Shown here piece by piece: positions 1 through 8,675 of a stretch of 47,248 nt of DNA (position 1 is its first letter; every line of letters begins with the position of its first letter). The DNA lies in contig JACPPM010000180.1 of the NCBI GenBank assembly GCA_016191015.1, forward strand, positions 1 to 47,248, written 5' to 3'. A model generated the notes under the pieces. It worked only from the letters and a program-made list of their open reading frames with translations. It searched no databases and was not told the origin of the DNA. A program made the translations under genes and the position numbers. Source of the stretch: Acidobacteriota bacterium (GTDB taxonomy: Bacteria; Acidobacteriota; CAIWXX01).

Positions 1-213
1 AGGGCTGCGGCAAAGTCGAGGCGCCGATTCGGGCGAGTCCGTTCCGTACGTAACCGCAGATCGCGCAGATCTCCGCGCAGATTACGCAGATTCTTCCAGC
101 ATTCAACCGACGAGCAACTTCTGATGACTCGCAGGTCAGCGCGAAGCAATCTGCGACATCTGCGAGTCAATCTGCGGAATCTGCGGTTTCCGGGACTTTG
201 CCGTAGCCTTGGC
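1..213. repeat. Dispersed repeat copy A with terminal inverted repeats
   Basis: The left end reads AGGGCTGCGGCAAAGTC (1-17) and the right end GACTTTGCCGTAGCCTTG (about 195-212), so the ends are inverted repeats of each other. Inside, the left half carries repeated CGCAGATT-like words (54-100) and the right half their complements, AATCTGCG-like words (about 148-190), giving a long imperfect hairpin. A nearly collinear copy lies at 41017-41230, differing at roughly one base in ten by eye. No credible gene lies in it. The copy may begin before the window. Confidence 0.85.
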
Positions 214-229
214 AGCACCCCCCCGCTTG

Positions 230-258
230 TTGACGCCCTCACCCCCCGACGATATAGT
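230..258 (+). promoter_or_regulatory. Sigma70-type promoter for the UMF1 transporter
   Basis: TTGACG at 230-235, a 17-base spacer, and TATAGT at 253-258. Transcription would start near 265, giving a leader of about 23 bases before the ATG at 288. No strong Shine-Dalgarno is visible in that leader. The promoter lies just outside repeat copy A. Confidence 0.6.
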
Positions 259-287
259 CCGCCATCGGACGGGCTGGGCGAAATCCA

Positions 288-1622
288 ATGGCAAACACTG
301 CTCCGACATCCTTCCTTTCGCGACTTGGGCTGAATCGCCCAGAGCTGCGCGCGTGGGCCATGTACGACTGGGCCAATTCCGCGTTCATGACCACGATCAT
401 CGCGGCGGTCTTTCCGGTCTACTACTCGTCGGTCGCGGCGGTCGACCTGCCGGCCGAGGTGCGTCTCACCCGCTTCTCTCTGGCAACGACGATTGCCCTC
501 GCCATCGTCGCCGTCATCTCGCCGCTCCTCGGAGCCGTCGCGGATTACGCCGGCATAAAGAAGAAGATGCTCGCGACCTTCCTGGCAATCGGAGTCCTCG
601 CGACGGCCGACATGTACTTCATCGGCCGAGGTGAGTGGCTTTTCGCGCTGGTTCTCTTCGTCGTCGGCAACATTGGCGTCAGTGGCAGCTTCGTATTCTA
701 CGATTCGCTCCTCCCGCACATCGCGCGCCACGACGAGCTGGACCGGGTCTCGAGCGCCGGCTCTGCGCTGGGATACATGGGCGGCGGATTGCTGCTCGCC
801 ATCAACACACTCTGGCTGCTCAAACCTGCGATGTTTGGGCTCTCAGGAGAAGAATCCGCGGCGAGGCTGTCCTTCTTGAGCGTTGCCGTGTGGTGGGTCG
901 GCTTCTCGATCCCGCTCTTTCGGAAAGTGCCCGAACCCCCGCGGCAGCTCGAACCGGATGAAGACATCCGCGCCAGCGCCTGGCTCGTCGCGTTCGGACG
1001 GGTCGGCGAAACCTTTCGCGAGCTGCGCGTGTTCAAGAACGCTTTCATCATGCTCATCGCGTTCCTCATTTACAACGACGGCATCAACACGATCATTCGC
1101 ATGGCGGCCGTCTACGGAGAGACTCTGGGAATCCCCCGCCAGCATCTTATCGCCGCTATCCTGCTCGTCCAGTTCGTCGGCATCCCCTTCGCGTTCCTCT
1201 TCGGTGACCTGGCCGGTCGTATCGGGGCGAAGCGCTCCGTCTTCCTGGCCCTGATCGTGTACACGGGCATCAGCATCGTGGCCTACTCGATGAGGAGCGT
1301 CTGGCAGTTCTATTTACTCGCCTTCCTTGTGGCCACGGTACAGGGCGGCAGCCAGGCCCTCAGCCGATCCCTGTTTGCCGGCATGATCCCGCGCCACAAG
1401 TCCTCGGAGTTCTTCGGATTCTTCGGGGTTTTCGAGAAATTCGCGGGCATCATCGGACCGGCCCTCTTCGCGGCCGTAACCGCGGCCACCGGTTCGGGCC
1501 GGGGCGCCATTCTCTCGGTCATCGCGTTCTTCGCCGTCGGCGGCGGTTTCCTCGCTCTCGTCAACGTGCCGGAAGGCCAGAAAGCCGCGCAAGAAGCCGA
1601 TGCGAAGGCGCGGCCCACGTAG
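288..1622 (+). CDS. UMF1/Atg22-like major facilitator transporter
   Basis: This is a 444-residue polytopic membrane protein with about 12 hydrophobic segments. The N-terminal YDWANSAF motif (residues 26-33) is the hallmark of the UMF1/Atg22-like branch of the major facilitator superfamily; the fungal relative exports amino acids from vacuoles, while bacterial substrates are mostly unknown. The length fits the family. The ATG at 288 puts the hallmark near the first membrane segment as expected. The acyltransferase gene begins 9 bases after the stop, so the two are probably co-transcribed. The family assignment is firm; the substrate cannot be inferred. Confidence 0.9.
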   Translation: MANTAPTSFLSRLGLNRPELRAWAMYDWANSAFMTTIIAAVFPVYYSSVAAVDLPAEVRLTRFSLATTIALAIVAVISPLLGAVADYAGIKKKMLATFLAIGVLATADMYFIGRGEWLFALVLFVVGNIGVSGSFVFYDSLLPHIARHDELDRVSSAGSALGYMGGGLLLAINTLWLLKPAMFGLSGEESAARLSFLSVAVWWVGFSIPLFRKVPEPPRQLEPDEDIRASAWLVAFGRVGETFRELRVFKNAFIMLIAFLIYNDGINTIIRMAAVYGETLGIPRQHLIAAILLVQFVGIPFAFLFGDLAGRIGAKRSVFLALIVYTGISIVAYSMRSVWQFYLLAFLVATVQGGSQALSRSLFAGMIPRHKSSEFFGFFGVFEKFAGIIGPALFAAVTAATGSGRGAILSVIAFFAVGGGFLALVNVPEGQKAAQEADAKARPT

Positions 1623-1631
1623 GAGCGATTC

Positions 1632-3008
1632 ATGAGCCGCCCGGAGCTGCCGCGTGCGGTTCCGCGCGCGGTCCCGCGTGCGGTGCCGCGCGCGGTGCCG
1701 GCGCTCGCCCGGTTCGTCGCATGGTTGTTCTACCGGCTCGAACGCACAGGTGATGCCGTCCCAGAAGGTCCAGTGCTCCTCGTCGCGAACCACCCCAACG
1801 CCCTTCTCGATCCGTCGCTCGTCTGGGCCACTGCCGGGCGCGACATCCGGTTCCTTGCGAAGTCGACCTTGTTTGCGGGAAACGTCCTGGCGCCCCTGAT
1901 TCGTCGTTCCGGCGCAATCCCTGTGTATCGTCGAACGGACGAGGGATCGGATCTCTCCAGGAATGCAGAGATGTTCGCGGCGGTCGGTGCGGCGCTCTCT
2001 CAGGGGGACGCCGTCTGTCTCTTCCCTGAGGGCAAGAGCCACTCCTCGGGGCGGCTCGAGGATCTCCGCACCGGCGCGGCACGGATCGCCTTGGCAGCCG
2101 CGGCCGAGGGTATCCCGCTGAAGATTGTCCCGATCGGGTTGAACCTCAACCGGAAGGCCGTTTTCCGATCGCGCGCGACGGCACTCTACGGCCGCCCGTT
2201 CGGCGTCGATGATCTGCTGGATCTTTTCGCACGCGACCCGGCCGCGGCGGTGGCGGCGCTGACCGATCGGATCGCGGAGCGGCTACGAGCGCTCATCGTC
2301 GAAGCGGATCCCCGCTCGGATGCACAACTCGTGGAACGCGTCGAGAGGCTCTACGCGGCGGCGAGGGGTGTTCCCGCCGATCCCCGCGACCGGATTGAGA
2401 GAAGTCAGATCATCGCCCGCGGAGTCGAGCGGCTCCGGTCGGCCGATGCCGGACGATATGAGGCGATTCGTGAACGCGTGAGGGCATATGACGCCCTGAT
2501 CGCGAGGTTCGGGCTGCGTGATCGTGACATCGGTCAGTCGGTGGCCATGTGGACCGCGGCCCGATTCGCTGTGCGCGAGCTGGCCCTCGCAGCTCTGCTG
2601 GTACCCGTGGTGATCGGGGGCGCTGTCCTCCATCTGATTCCGTACCTGGTGACCGATTCGGTGGTACGCGTGTCGCGCCCGTCATTCGACGTCCGGGCTA
2701 CGGTGAAGGCGCTTGCGGGGTGCGTCTTCTACCCGCTCTGGTACGTGGTCCTCGCCACATTCGCGTGGCGGCGGATCGATCCGTGGCTCGGGGGGGCCGT
2801 CGTGCTTTTGATGCCGCTCCTCGCGATCACTACACTCTTCGCCGTCGAGCGGGAGTGGGCGGTCGCGCGGGCCGTGCGAGCCTATCTCGCGGCGCGGAGG
2901 CTCCCGCGCCCGGTTCACTCGCGCCTGAAGAGAAGCCGCGCCGAGATCGCTGAAGTCCTCGAACAGGTCTATGAGTGGCTCAACGTCGAGGCCCCGCAGC
3001 AGCCGTAG
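1632..3008 (+). CDS. Membrane 1-acyl-glycerol-phosphate/glycerol-3-phosphate acyltransferase (PlsC-like)
   Basis: 458 residues. The acyltransferase block has NHPNALLDP (residues 53-61; the HX5D form seen in Sct1/Gpt2-like glycerol-3-phosphate acyltransferases) and FPEGKSHS (131-138), the phosphate-binding FPEG motif. The C-terminal third (about 310-420) holds several hydrophobic segments, so it is membrane anchored. It likely transfers acyl groups to a glycerophosphate in phospholipid synthesis. GGAG precedes the ATG. Oddly, residues 8-23 are four exact RAVP repeats encoded by near-identical 12-base units (1648-1697), which may vary in number between strains. If the repeats are not translated, an internal start is possible, but none has a better ribosome site. 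Confidence 0.85.
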   Translation: MSRPELPRAVPRAVPRAVPRAVPALARFVAWLFYRLERTGDAVPEGPVLLVANHPNALLDPSLVWATAGRDIRFLAKSTLFAGNVLAPLIRRSGAIPVYRRTDEGSDLSRNAEMFAAVGAALSQGDAVCLFPEGKSHSSGRLEDLRTGAARIALAAAAEGIPLKIVPIGLNLNRKAVFRSRATALYGRPFGVDDLLDLFARDPAAAVAALTDRIAERLRALIVEADPRSDAQLVERVERLYAAARGVPADPRDRIERSQIIARGVERLRSADAGRYEAIRERVRAYDALIARFGLRDRDIGQSVAMWTAARFAVRELALAALLVPVVIGGAVLHLIPYLVTDSVVRVSRPSFDVRATVKALAGCVFYPLWYVVLATFAWRRIDPWLGGAVVLLMPLLAITTLFAVEREWAVARAVRAYLAARRLPRPVHSRLKRSRAEIAEVLEQVYEWLNVEAPQQP

Positions 3009-3034
3009 ACGTGTCGCACCGTCGGAGTCAGTCG

Positions 3035-3158
3035 GGACCGAAGTGCCGTCGCAAGGAGTTCAAAGTTCAAAGTTCAAAGTTCAAGAAACCCCGATTCATG
3101 TCAAGACGGTTGAACTTTGAACTTGGAACTTTGAACTTCGAACGTTGAGCTTCGGTCC
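3035..3158. repeat. Hairpin built of GTTCAAA tandem words between convergent genes
   Basis: The outer arms are GGACCGAAG (3035-3043) and CTTCGGTCC (3150-3158), a perfect 9-base inverted repeat. The inner left arm (3058-3085) is four GTTCAAA units in tandem. The inner right arm (3110-3143) is the complementary TTTGAAC/TTGGAAC series. The element fills the gap between the acyltransferase stop at 3008 and the minus-strand aminopeptidase stop at 3184, so it could act as a bidirectional terminator, although it lacks a long T run. Its architecture matches the repeats at 1-213 and 22861-23038. Confidence 0.8.
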
Positions 3159-3183
3159 GGTTCGGCGCCGTAATCGAAATAGG

Positions 3184-5862
3184 TCACCGGTACTGAGTTA
3201 GGAACCCGATGACGCTGGGCTGCTGGGCCTCCTTGAACGCGGTGCACAATGAGATGATCTCGAGGGCCTGGGCTAGCGTCCTCGGGCCCCCGGTGAGCTT
3301 CTCCACTCGGTGCTTGAAAAACGATTCAAGATCAGCCGCGTGTGCCTTGTCGCAGAACGAGCCGCCCACGAAGGGCAGGTCCGAGACTGCATCTCTGGGG
3401 AGCTTCGCCATCAGCCCATCGAAGTTCTTCTTCACGAACTCATAGACCATCTCGCGGCTCTTCGGATCGTCCAGCCCGGACCAGAAGATGACGTCGGCCT
3501 CGCGTATGTCGAACTCTCCACTGAGAACGATGTCGAGCGCGGCCCGCTCGATGGCCTCGTCCCGGAACGAGCCGAGAGCGCTCAGGAGCCTGCCCCTCTC
3601 GCGGCGGTCATGAGTCTTGGCGGCCTCGGCATGGAAGAGGTCGAACAGGGCACGGTCGCCGTTACGGGCGGCGACCCGCAGGACGGTCGAGACCAGATCC
3701 GAGTTGACCGCGCTGCGGTCTTTGAGCCAGAGCCGGGCGAGCTTGGCGGCCTCGGCAACGAGAACCGGATCCTCCCCCTCGTCAGCCACGAGGGCGATGA
3801 TGCGGGACCGGAGCAATCGTGTCTCGTCGTCCTCGCCGGGGTTGGGCGTGAAGCCAAGGGCCCGAGCCCGTTCACCGAAGACCTGCTGGATAAATCGGCT
3901 GTAGCTCTGCCGAAGCTCATAGGGAACCAGGTGAGAATCGATCGAGGCGGCGATTCGGAGAGTACGCTCGATGATGTGTCGATTGTTGTCCTTGGCGAGG
4001 AGGACGGCGAGGTTGAGTGCATCGCGCATCGAGACATCGCCCGTTTCTACCAGTGCGGCAACGTCGCCGACGACCCCGGTGCGCTCCGCAACACTCATCA
4101 CAGCTCCGCCGTCTTTCAGAAGTCGGTCCAGGAAACCGCCCTTGTAAAGAACGCGGTAGTACCCCGATTCGCCCTCGTTCGCCAGGATCCAGTCAGGATG
4201 GGCGCCCGGACTCAGGGAAATCTCGGCGGTCTCGGTGGTCATGAGCAGCCGCGTTTGACTCTCGACTCCGGCCGCCCTGTAGCGAACACGTATCGGGATG
4301 TGCCATGTCTGCTTCGCCGAGCCGGTCGAACCGACCGGGAGAAAGCGACGTTGCGTGAGGAAAAGAGACGGCACCGAGTCGCTGTTGGCTTTGAGCTCGG
4401 CCGTGACTAGCGGGACACCGGGCTGTTCGAGGAAGGTCGAGATCGCCGGTCCGATCTCCTTGCCGCCCTCGGCGCTCATCGCCGCGAGGAAATCATCGGC
4501 CGAAGCGTTACCGAAGGCGTGAGCTGCCAGGTAGTGGTGGACGCCGTCGCGAAATTTCTCTTCGCCCATCCACGCCTCGAACATCGCCAGAACGGCAGCT
4601 CCCTTCCCATAGGAGATTCCGTCGAACGCGTTCGCGATGTCATGCCTGGTCTCGATGGGCTGGCGAATCTTGCGCGCCGTCACGAGGGTGTCGTTGCCCA
4701 TGGCGTTTGAACGCGACACGACCTTGTCGACCCTGCTGCCCCATTCGGGCTTCCACTGATCGATGATCTTCGGGGTCATCCATGTGGCAAACGATTCGTT
4801 CAGCCAGATATCGTCCCACCACTTCATGGTCACGTAGTCGCCGAACCACTGGTGGGCTACTTCGTGGACACACACGTTTGCATACGCCCTCTCGAACGAG
4901 ATCGTCTGATCCTGCGGCTTGGCGAGAATGAGCGGTACCCGATACGTGATCAGCCCCGCGTTTTCCATGGCCCCGAATCCGACGGTCTCCGGGATCGCAA
5001 GGCAGTCAAGCTTTTCGTAAGGAAAGGGGATACGGAAATACTGTTCGAGCAGCGCTAGCAGTGCGGGGGTGGTGGCGGCGGCATAGCGGGCTTCTGCGGC
5101 CTTCCCCTTCGGAGTGATGATGCGCACAGGCGTGTTCTTCGTTCCCGATCGGCCGGCGTCGACCACATCGAAGGGGCCAACGCCGATTGCGACGAGGTAG
5201 CTTGGAAGTGGTTTCGTCACGGCAAACCGGACCGTCTTCATTCCGTCGCCCTCATCGATCTCGGAGATCACCGGCGTATTGCTGACCGCTACGTTCTTCC
5301 TGCTCACATGGAGCGTCAACTGCCAGGGCGTCTTGTAGGACGGTTCGTCGAAGCAGGGGAATGCTTTCCGTGCGTCCGTCGCCTCGAACTGGCTGAACGC
5401 ATACCAATCACCGTTTTCCTGCTGCCGGAAGAGACCATTGGTCTCATTCTTGTTCAACATGCCGGTGTAAGCCACATGAAGCGTCGCCGGACCCTCGGAC
5501 ACAGGGCGGTCGAACGCGAAACCGACGAAGTCCTCCCCGCCCGGGACCGGCTTGCTGCCGACCCTCTCCCCGCCCGAGGTCACCGATGCATCCCGGATCG
5601 TGAGCTCGGTGGCGTTGAGCCAGAGGAGCGATGTCTTCTCTCCGACCAGCAGCTCGATGTCCAACGTTCCGGCAAAAGTGTCGGCGGTCGGATCGATCGT
5701 CAGCTCGGCTTGATAGTGGACGGGCTGGACGGTGCCCGGCAACCTCAACGCGGGCGGTGCGGTTTCCACGGGACCGGGCCCGGCAGCCATCGCGAGGCGC
5801 CACGTGCCGAGCAGAATCATGCCGCACCGGACCAGACCCAATCGTCGTGCCCTACTCCTCAT
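3184..5862 (-). CDS. M1-family zinc aminopeptidase, secreted
   Basis: 892 residues from the ATG at 5862, chosen because GGAGCTTGAGGTG stands just before it and it gives an N-terminal signal-like segment (residues 1 to about 27: Arg-rich start, hydrophobic core, ending MAAG). The M1 signatures are clear: exopeptidase motif GAMEN (297-301) and zinc site HEVAHQ (333-338), with the downstream NESFATW glutamate. The long C-terminal half resembles the helical ERAP1_C-type domain. It removes N-terminal residues from peptides, probably in the periplasm or outside the cell. Its length matches PepN/ERAP-type enzymes. It is transcribed away from the thioesterase operon. Confidence 0.95.
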   Translation of the reverse strand: MRSRARRLGLVRCGMILLGTWRLAMAAGPGPVETAPPALRLPGTVQPVHYQAELTIDPTADTFAGTLDIELLVGEKTSLLWLNATELTIRDASVTSGGERVGSKPVPGGEDFVGFAFDRPVSEGPATLHVAYTGMLNKNETNGLFRQQENGDWYAFSQFEATDARKAFPCFDEPSYKTPWQLTLHVSRKNVAVSNTPVISEIDEGDGMKTVRFAVTKPLPSYLVAIGVGPFDVVDAGRSGTKNTPVRIITPKGKAAEARYAAATTPALLALLEQYFRIPFPYEKLDCLAIPETVGFGAMENAGLITYRVPLILAKPQDQTISFERAYANVCVHEVAHQWFGDYVTMKWWDDIWLNESFATWMTPKIIDQWKPEWGSRVDKVVSRSNAMGNDTLVTARKIRQPIETRHDIANAFDGISYGKGAAVLAMFEAWMGEEKFRDGVHHYLAAHAFGNASADDFLAAMSAEGGKEIGPAISTFLEQPGVPLVTAELKANSDSVPSLFLTQRRFLPVGSTGSAKQTWHIPIRVRYRAAGVESQTRLLMTTETAEISLSPGAHPDWILANEGESGYYRVLYKGGFLDRLLKDGGAVMSVAERTGVVGDVAALVETGDVSMRDALNLAVLLAKDNNRHIIERTLRIAASIDSHLVPYELRQSYSRFIQQVFGERARALGFTPNPGEDDETRLLRSRIIALVADEGEDPVLVAEAAKLARLWLKDRSAVNSDLVSTVLRVAARNGDRALFDLFHAEAAKTHDRRERGRLLSALGSFRDEAIERAALDIVLSGEFDIREADVIFWSGLDDPKSREMVYEFVKKNFDGLMAKLPRDAVSDLPFVGGSFCDKAHAADLESFFKHRVEKLTGGPRTLAQALEIISLCTAFKEAQQPSVIGFLTQYR

Positions 5863-5957
5863 CACCTCAAGCTCCTTGCTGCCGTTCTCGTTTGTGCCGC
5901 TCACACACTTGGACCTCCAGTGCATACGAGAATCCTGTTCATAGGTTTCAAGACCGT

Positions 5958-5986
5958 TTGACAAGCAACGCGCTCGCCCGTAGATT
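5958..5986 (+). promoter_or_regulatory. Promoter for the thioesterase operon
   Basis: A perfect TTGACA -35 box (5958-5963), a 17-base spacer and TAGATT (5981-5986). It lies in the divergent gap between the aminopeptidase and the thioesterase. Predicted transcription start is near 5993, about 60 bases before the chosen ATG at 6056. Confidence 0.65.
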
Positions 5987-6055
5987 CTCCGCGGTTCATG
6001 AGGTTGAGTATTTCCGGGATGCAGGTGGCGCGTGAGCTCGAAAGCGGAGGACTCT

Positions 6056-6481
6056 ATGTTTCATTTCTCAACTGAGGTTCGCGTCCGGTTGCCGGAGACC
6101 GACGCGTTCGGAATCGTCTTCCACGGATATTTTTTCACCTACTTCGACGTTGCGCGGATGGACTATCTACGCAATCTCGGCATCATCGACTACATCTCCC
6201 CAGCTCACGGAACCACCAACGTCGTGGTCCACTCGAGCGCCGATTTCCGAAGCCCCGCACGCTTCGATGAACCGCTGGTCATCCAGGCCAGGATATCCGC
6301 CTTCGGCACGACGAGTTTCACATTCGAATTTCGTGTCTTGCACAAATCGGAGAACCGACTCATCGCCACGGGAAAAAGCACTCACGTCGTCCTTGACCCG
6401 AAGACATGGAAACCGGCCCCGGTGCCCAGGGAGCTCAAGGATAGGGTGGAGCAGTACGAGGGGCTGATTCCCGGAGCCTGA
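6056..6481 (+). CDS. Hotdog-fold acyl-CoA thioesterase (YbgC/4-hydroxybenzoyl-CoA thioesterase family)
   Basis: 141 residues. The N-terminal block ETDAFGIVFHGYFFTYFD carries the family's catalytic Asp (residue 16) and the conserved His and aromatic residues of the D-x3-G-x-V-x-H-x2-Y pattern. It hydrolyses acyl-CoA or acyl-ACP thioesters in the cytoplasm; the substrate is not predictable. The ATG at 6056 is preceded by GGAGG with a 5-base spacing and starts at the usual family length. An in-frame GTG at 6032 would add eight residues. The next two genes follow closely (16-base gap, then a 4-base overlap), so this is the first gene of a three-gene operon. Confidence 0.9.
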   Translation: MFHFSTEVRVRLPETDAFGIVFHGYFFTYFDVARMDYLRNLGIIDYISPAHGTTNVVVHSSADFRSPARFDEPLVIQARISAFGTTSFTFEFRVLHKSENRLIATGKSTHVVLDPKTWKPAPVPRELKDRVEQYEGLIPGA

Positions 6482-6497
6482 ACTGGAGGCAGCGCAT

Positions 6498-7250
6498 ATG
6501 CCCGAAACCCAGAAGAGCAGAAGGCCTCAGAGTGTCCTCACCCTGACCCCGACCGGTGTCTTGAAGGTGCTCGGCGGGTTCGTCGCCGTCCTGATCATCG
6601 CGAGCAGTCTGGGGCAGGTGGTCCGTTTCACAATGGAGACCGGCCGCCGGCACGGTATCGTCCACCTCTTCTACGTCGGCGGCGAAGCCAACATTCCGAC
6701 CTGGTATTCGGCAACGGCTCTCTTCATCTGCGCGATGCTTCTCGCCCTCGTCGCATCGGTGAAATGGCGGGAGCGGGATCGTTACCGACACCACTGGTCG
6801 ATCCTGGCCGCGGCGTTTGTGTATCTCTCCTGCGATGAAGCCGCCCAACTGCACGAGACGGGCATCGAATGGTTGAGGGCGATGCTATCGAACACACGGC
6901 TGGAACACGTTCGTTGGGTCGTCCCTGCGACCCTGGTTGTTGTCATATTTGCTGCAGGCTATCTCAGGTTCCTGTTCTCGCTCCCCCGCAAAACGGCCCG
7001 CCATTTCATCATGGCCGGCATGCTCTACGTCGGAGGTGCGGTCGGCCTGGAATCGCTGGTGATCTGGCGCGATCTTCGATACGGGGGAAAAAGCCCGGGG
7101 CACGTCGCGCTCACCACACTCGAGGAGCTTTCCGAGATGGCCGGCGTCGTCCTGCTCATCTATGCCCTCCTGCACTACCTGGCAGCCGAATGCGATGTAG
7201 TGATAGGGCTCGGGACGCGCGCCAGGGACACGAGGAACGGGCAGACGTGA
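6498..7250 (+). CDS. Conserved polytopic membrane protein of unknown function
   Basis: 250 residues with about six hydrophobic segments. Polar residues lie within or beside them: SCDEAAQLHE in the middle and EELSEMAG near the C-terminus. These acidic/His clusters look like a buried active or metal site. I do not recognise a characterised family. A good ribosome site (GGAGG) precedes the ATG. It lies between a thioesterase and a sulfatase-fold lipoprotein, which hints at an envelope or lipid role, but that is only inference. Confidence 0.75.
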   Translation: MPETQKSRRPQSVLTLTPTGVLKVLGGFVAVLIIASSLGQVVRFTMETGRRHGIVHLFYVGGEANIPTWYSATALFICAMLLALVASVKWRERDRYRHHWSILAAAFVYLSCDEAAQLHETGIEWLRAMLSNTRLEHVRWVVPATLVVVIFAAGYLRFLFSLPRKTARHFIMAGMLYVGGAVGLESLVIWRDLRYGGKSPGHVALTTLEELSEMAGVVLLIYALLHYLAAECDVVIGLGTRARDTRNGQT

Positions 7251-8581
7251 GGTGTCTGCGGCCGATCGTGGGGGCGGCCACGGCGATCATCGTGGCAGTG
7301 TCCTGCAGCTCATCCCCGGGACGCCGTGGCGTCCTCCTCATCACCCTCGACGCGGTCCGCGCCGATCATCTCTCCTGTTACGGCTACCATCTGAAGACGA
7401 CCCCGTTCATCGATGAGCTCGCCACGCAGGGGGTGCGATTCGATCAGGCAATCGCCGTCTCTTCGAATACGCCGGTCACCCACGCATCTCTTCTGACGGG
7501 TCTCTACCCCGCTCGCCATGGATTGCGATTCATTCACGGTTATCAGGCCCACCAGCTCGGATCGGGCATCGTCACAATCGCGCGCGTATTCTCGAAGGCG
7601 GGATTCAAGACCGCTGCTTTTGTCAGCGCCTTCCCACTGACTGCCCGGCGTTCGGGGCTTCAATCCGGGTTTGATGTCTACGACGACGACATCATCCGCA
7701 ACGAAACCAGTGCGATCTCGCCCGATGGAAAAGTCCGAATCAAAGAAAACCAGCGAAGCGGCGACGAAACCATCTCGCACTTCCTCGACTGGCTCACCCG
7801 CGAAAAGCCACGGCGATTCTTCGCGTGGGTCCATCTCTTCGACGCGCACGATTTGAATATCAAACCTCCGGAAGAGTTCATGAGGGAGTTCGAAAAGAAG
7901 GCGGCGATCAGATATCCCAACGAACCCGTCCGCCACCGGCACTACGACAGCGAAATCGCCTACATCGATCTTCTGCTCAGGCGGATGCGGGAGAAGATGA
8001 AACCGGTCATCCCTTGGGAAGACCTGCAGGTCGTCATCGTCTCGGACCACGGTGACGGCCTGGGTGACCACGGATATGAAAGGCACACGAGCCGGATCTA
8101 CCAGGAACAGATCCGTGTCCCGTTGATCATCTCGGGACCGGGACTGCCGCGAGGAATGAGAATCTCCTCCGAGGTGAGCACGGTCGACGTTGCGCCAACC
8201 CTGCTCGCGATCAACAATCTGCTGCCGCCTGTCCGGGTCGACGGCCGGAGCCTCCTCCCGATGATGCAGGGGTCGGCACCCAGCCGCGCATGCTACGCCG
8301 AGGCGCTCTCGGCCATGCTCGAAAACCAGCCCCCTCTCTTCGCCGTCGTGAAGGACGGGAAGAAGCTGATCTACGCTCCGACCGAGCAGCGATTCGAGCT
8401 CTATGATCTCCGCAAGGATCCGGCCGAGCTCGCGAACCTGGCCTCCGATGTCGCTCACGCCGGCCTGCGTGATGCGCTCTTCAAGGAGCTGCAAAACTAC
8501 CCGCTGACCATCGACCTGAAGCCGGGCGACGCCCTCACCGCCGAAGACACGGAGAAACTTCGCGCGCTCGGCTACCTCTAA
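7247..8581 (+). CDS. Sulfatase/alkaline-phosphatase-superfamily lipoprotein
   Basis: 444 residues from a GTG at 7247 that overlaps the previous stop by four bases (GTGA), suggesting translational coupling. The N-terminus has a short hydrophobic stretch ending VSCSSS, a probable lipobox with Cys20. The metal-binding LLITLDAVRADH motif (residues 30-41) and later SDHGDG are clear, and the protein ends EKLRALGYL as many of these enzymes do. At the nucleophile position the sequence is NTPVTHASLLTG, without the Cys or Ser of the C/S-x-P-x-R formylglycine signature; a Thr may act as in phosphatase or phosphotransferase relatives. A true arylsulfatase role is therefore doubtful. Confidence 0.88.
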   Translation: MRCLRPIVGAATAIIVAVSCSSSPGRRGVLLITLDAVRADHLSCYGYHLKTTPFIDELATQGVRFDQAIAVSSNTPVTHASLLTGLYPARHGLRFIHGYQAHQLGSGIVTIARVFSKAGFKTAAFVSAFPLTARRSGLQSGFDVYDDDIIRNETSAISPDGKVRIKENQRSGDETISHFLDWLTREKPRRFFAWVHLFDAHDLNIKPPEEFMREFEKKAAIRYPNEPVRHRHYDSEIAYIDLLLRRMREKMKPVIPWEDLQVVIVSDHGDGLGDHGYERHTSRIYQEQIRVPLIISGPGLPRGMRISSEVSTVDVAPTLLAINNLLPPVRVDGRSLLPMMQGSAPSRACYAEALSAMLENQPPLFAVVKDGKKLIYAPTEQRFELYDLRKDPAELANLASDVAHAGLRDALFKELQNYPLTIDLKPGDALTAEDTEKLRALGYL

Positions 8582-8675
8582 ATGTCCGTGGTGTGAACCC
8601 GAGTGACCAAGACATCTGCCGTCGCGGTCGGACCAGGCCCAATGCTGGAAGGGGCTAGGTGCGCGCGAAGCGAGC
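8582..8675. other. Short intergenic stretch after the sulfatase operon
   Basis: I see no gene, strong hairpin or T run here. It joins the end of the sulfatase gene to the start of the decayed MoxR duplicate. Confidence 0.4.

Noticed and set aside
6869-7246. Upstream extension of the sulfatase reading frame
   Set aside because: It lies wholly within the membrane-protein gene and lacks sulfatase similarity; the GTG at 7247 with lipobox is the real start.
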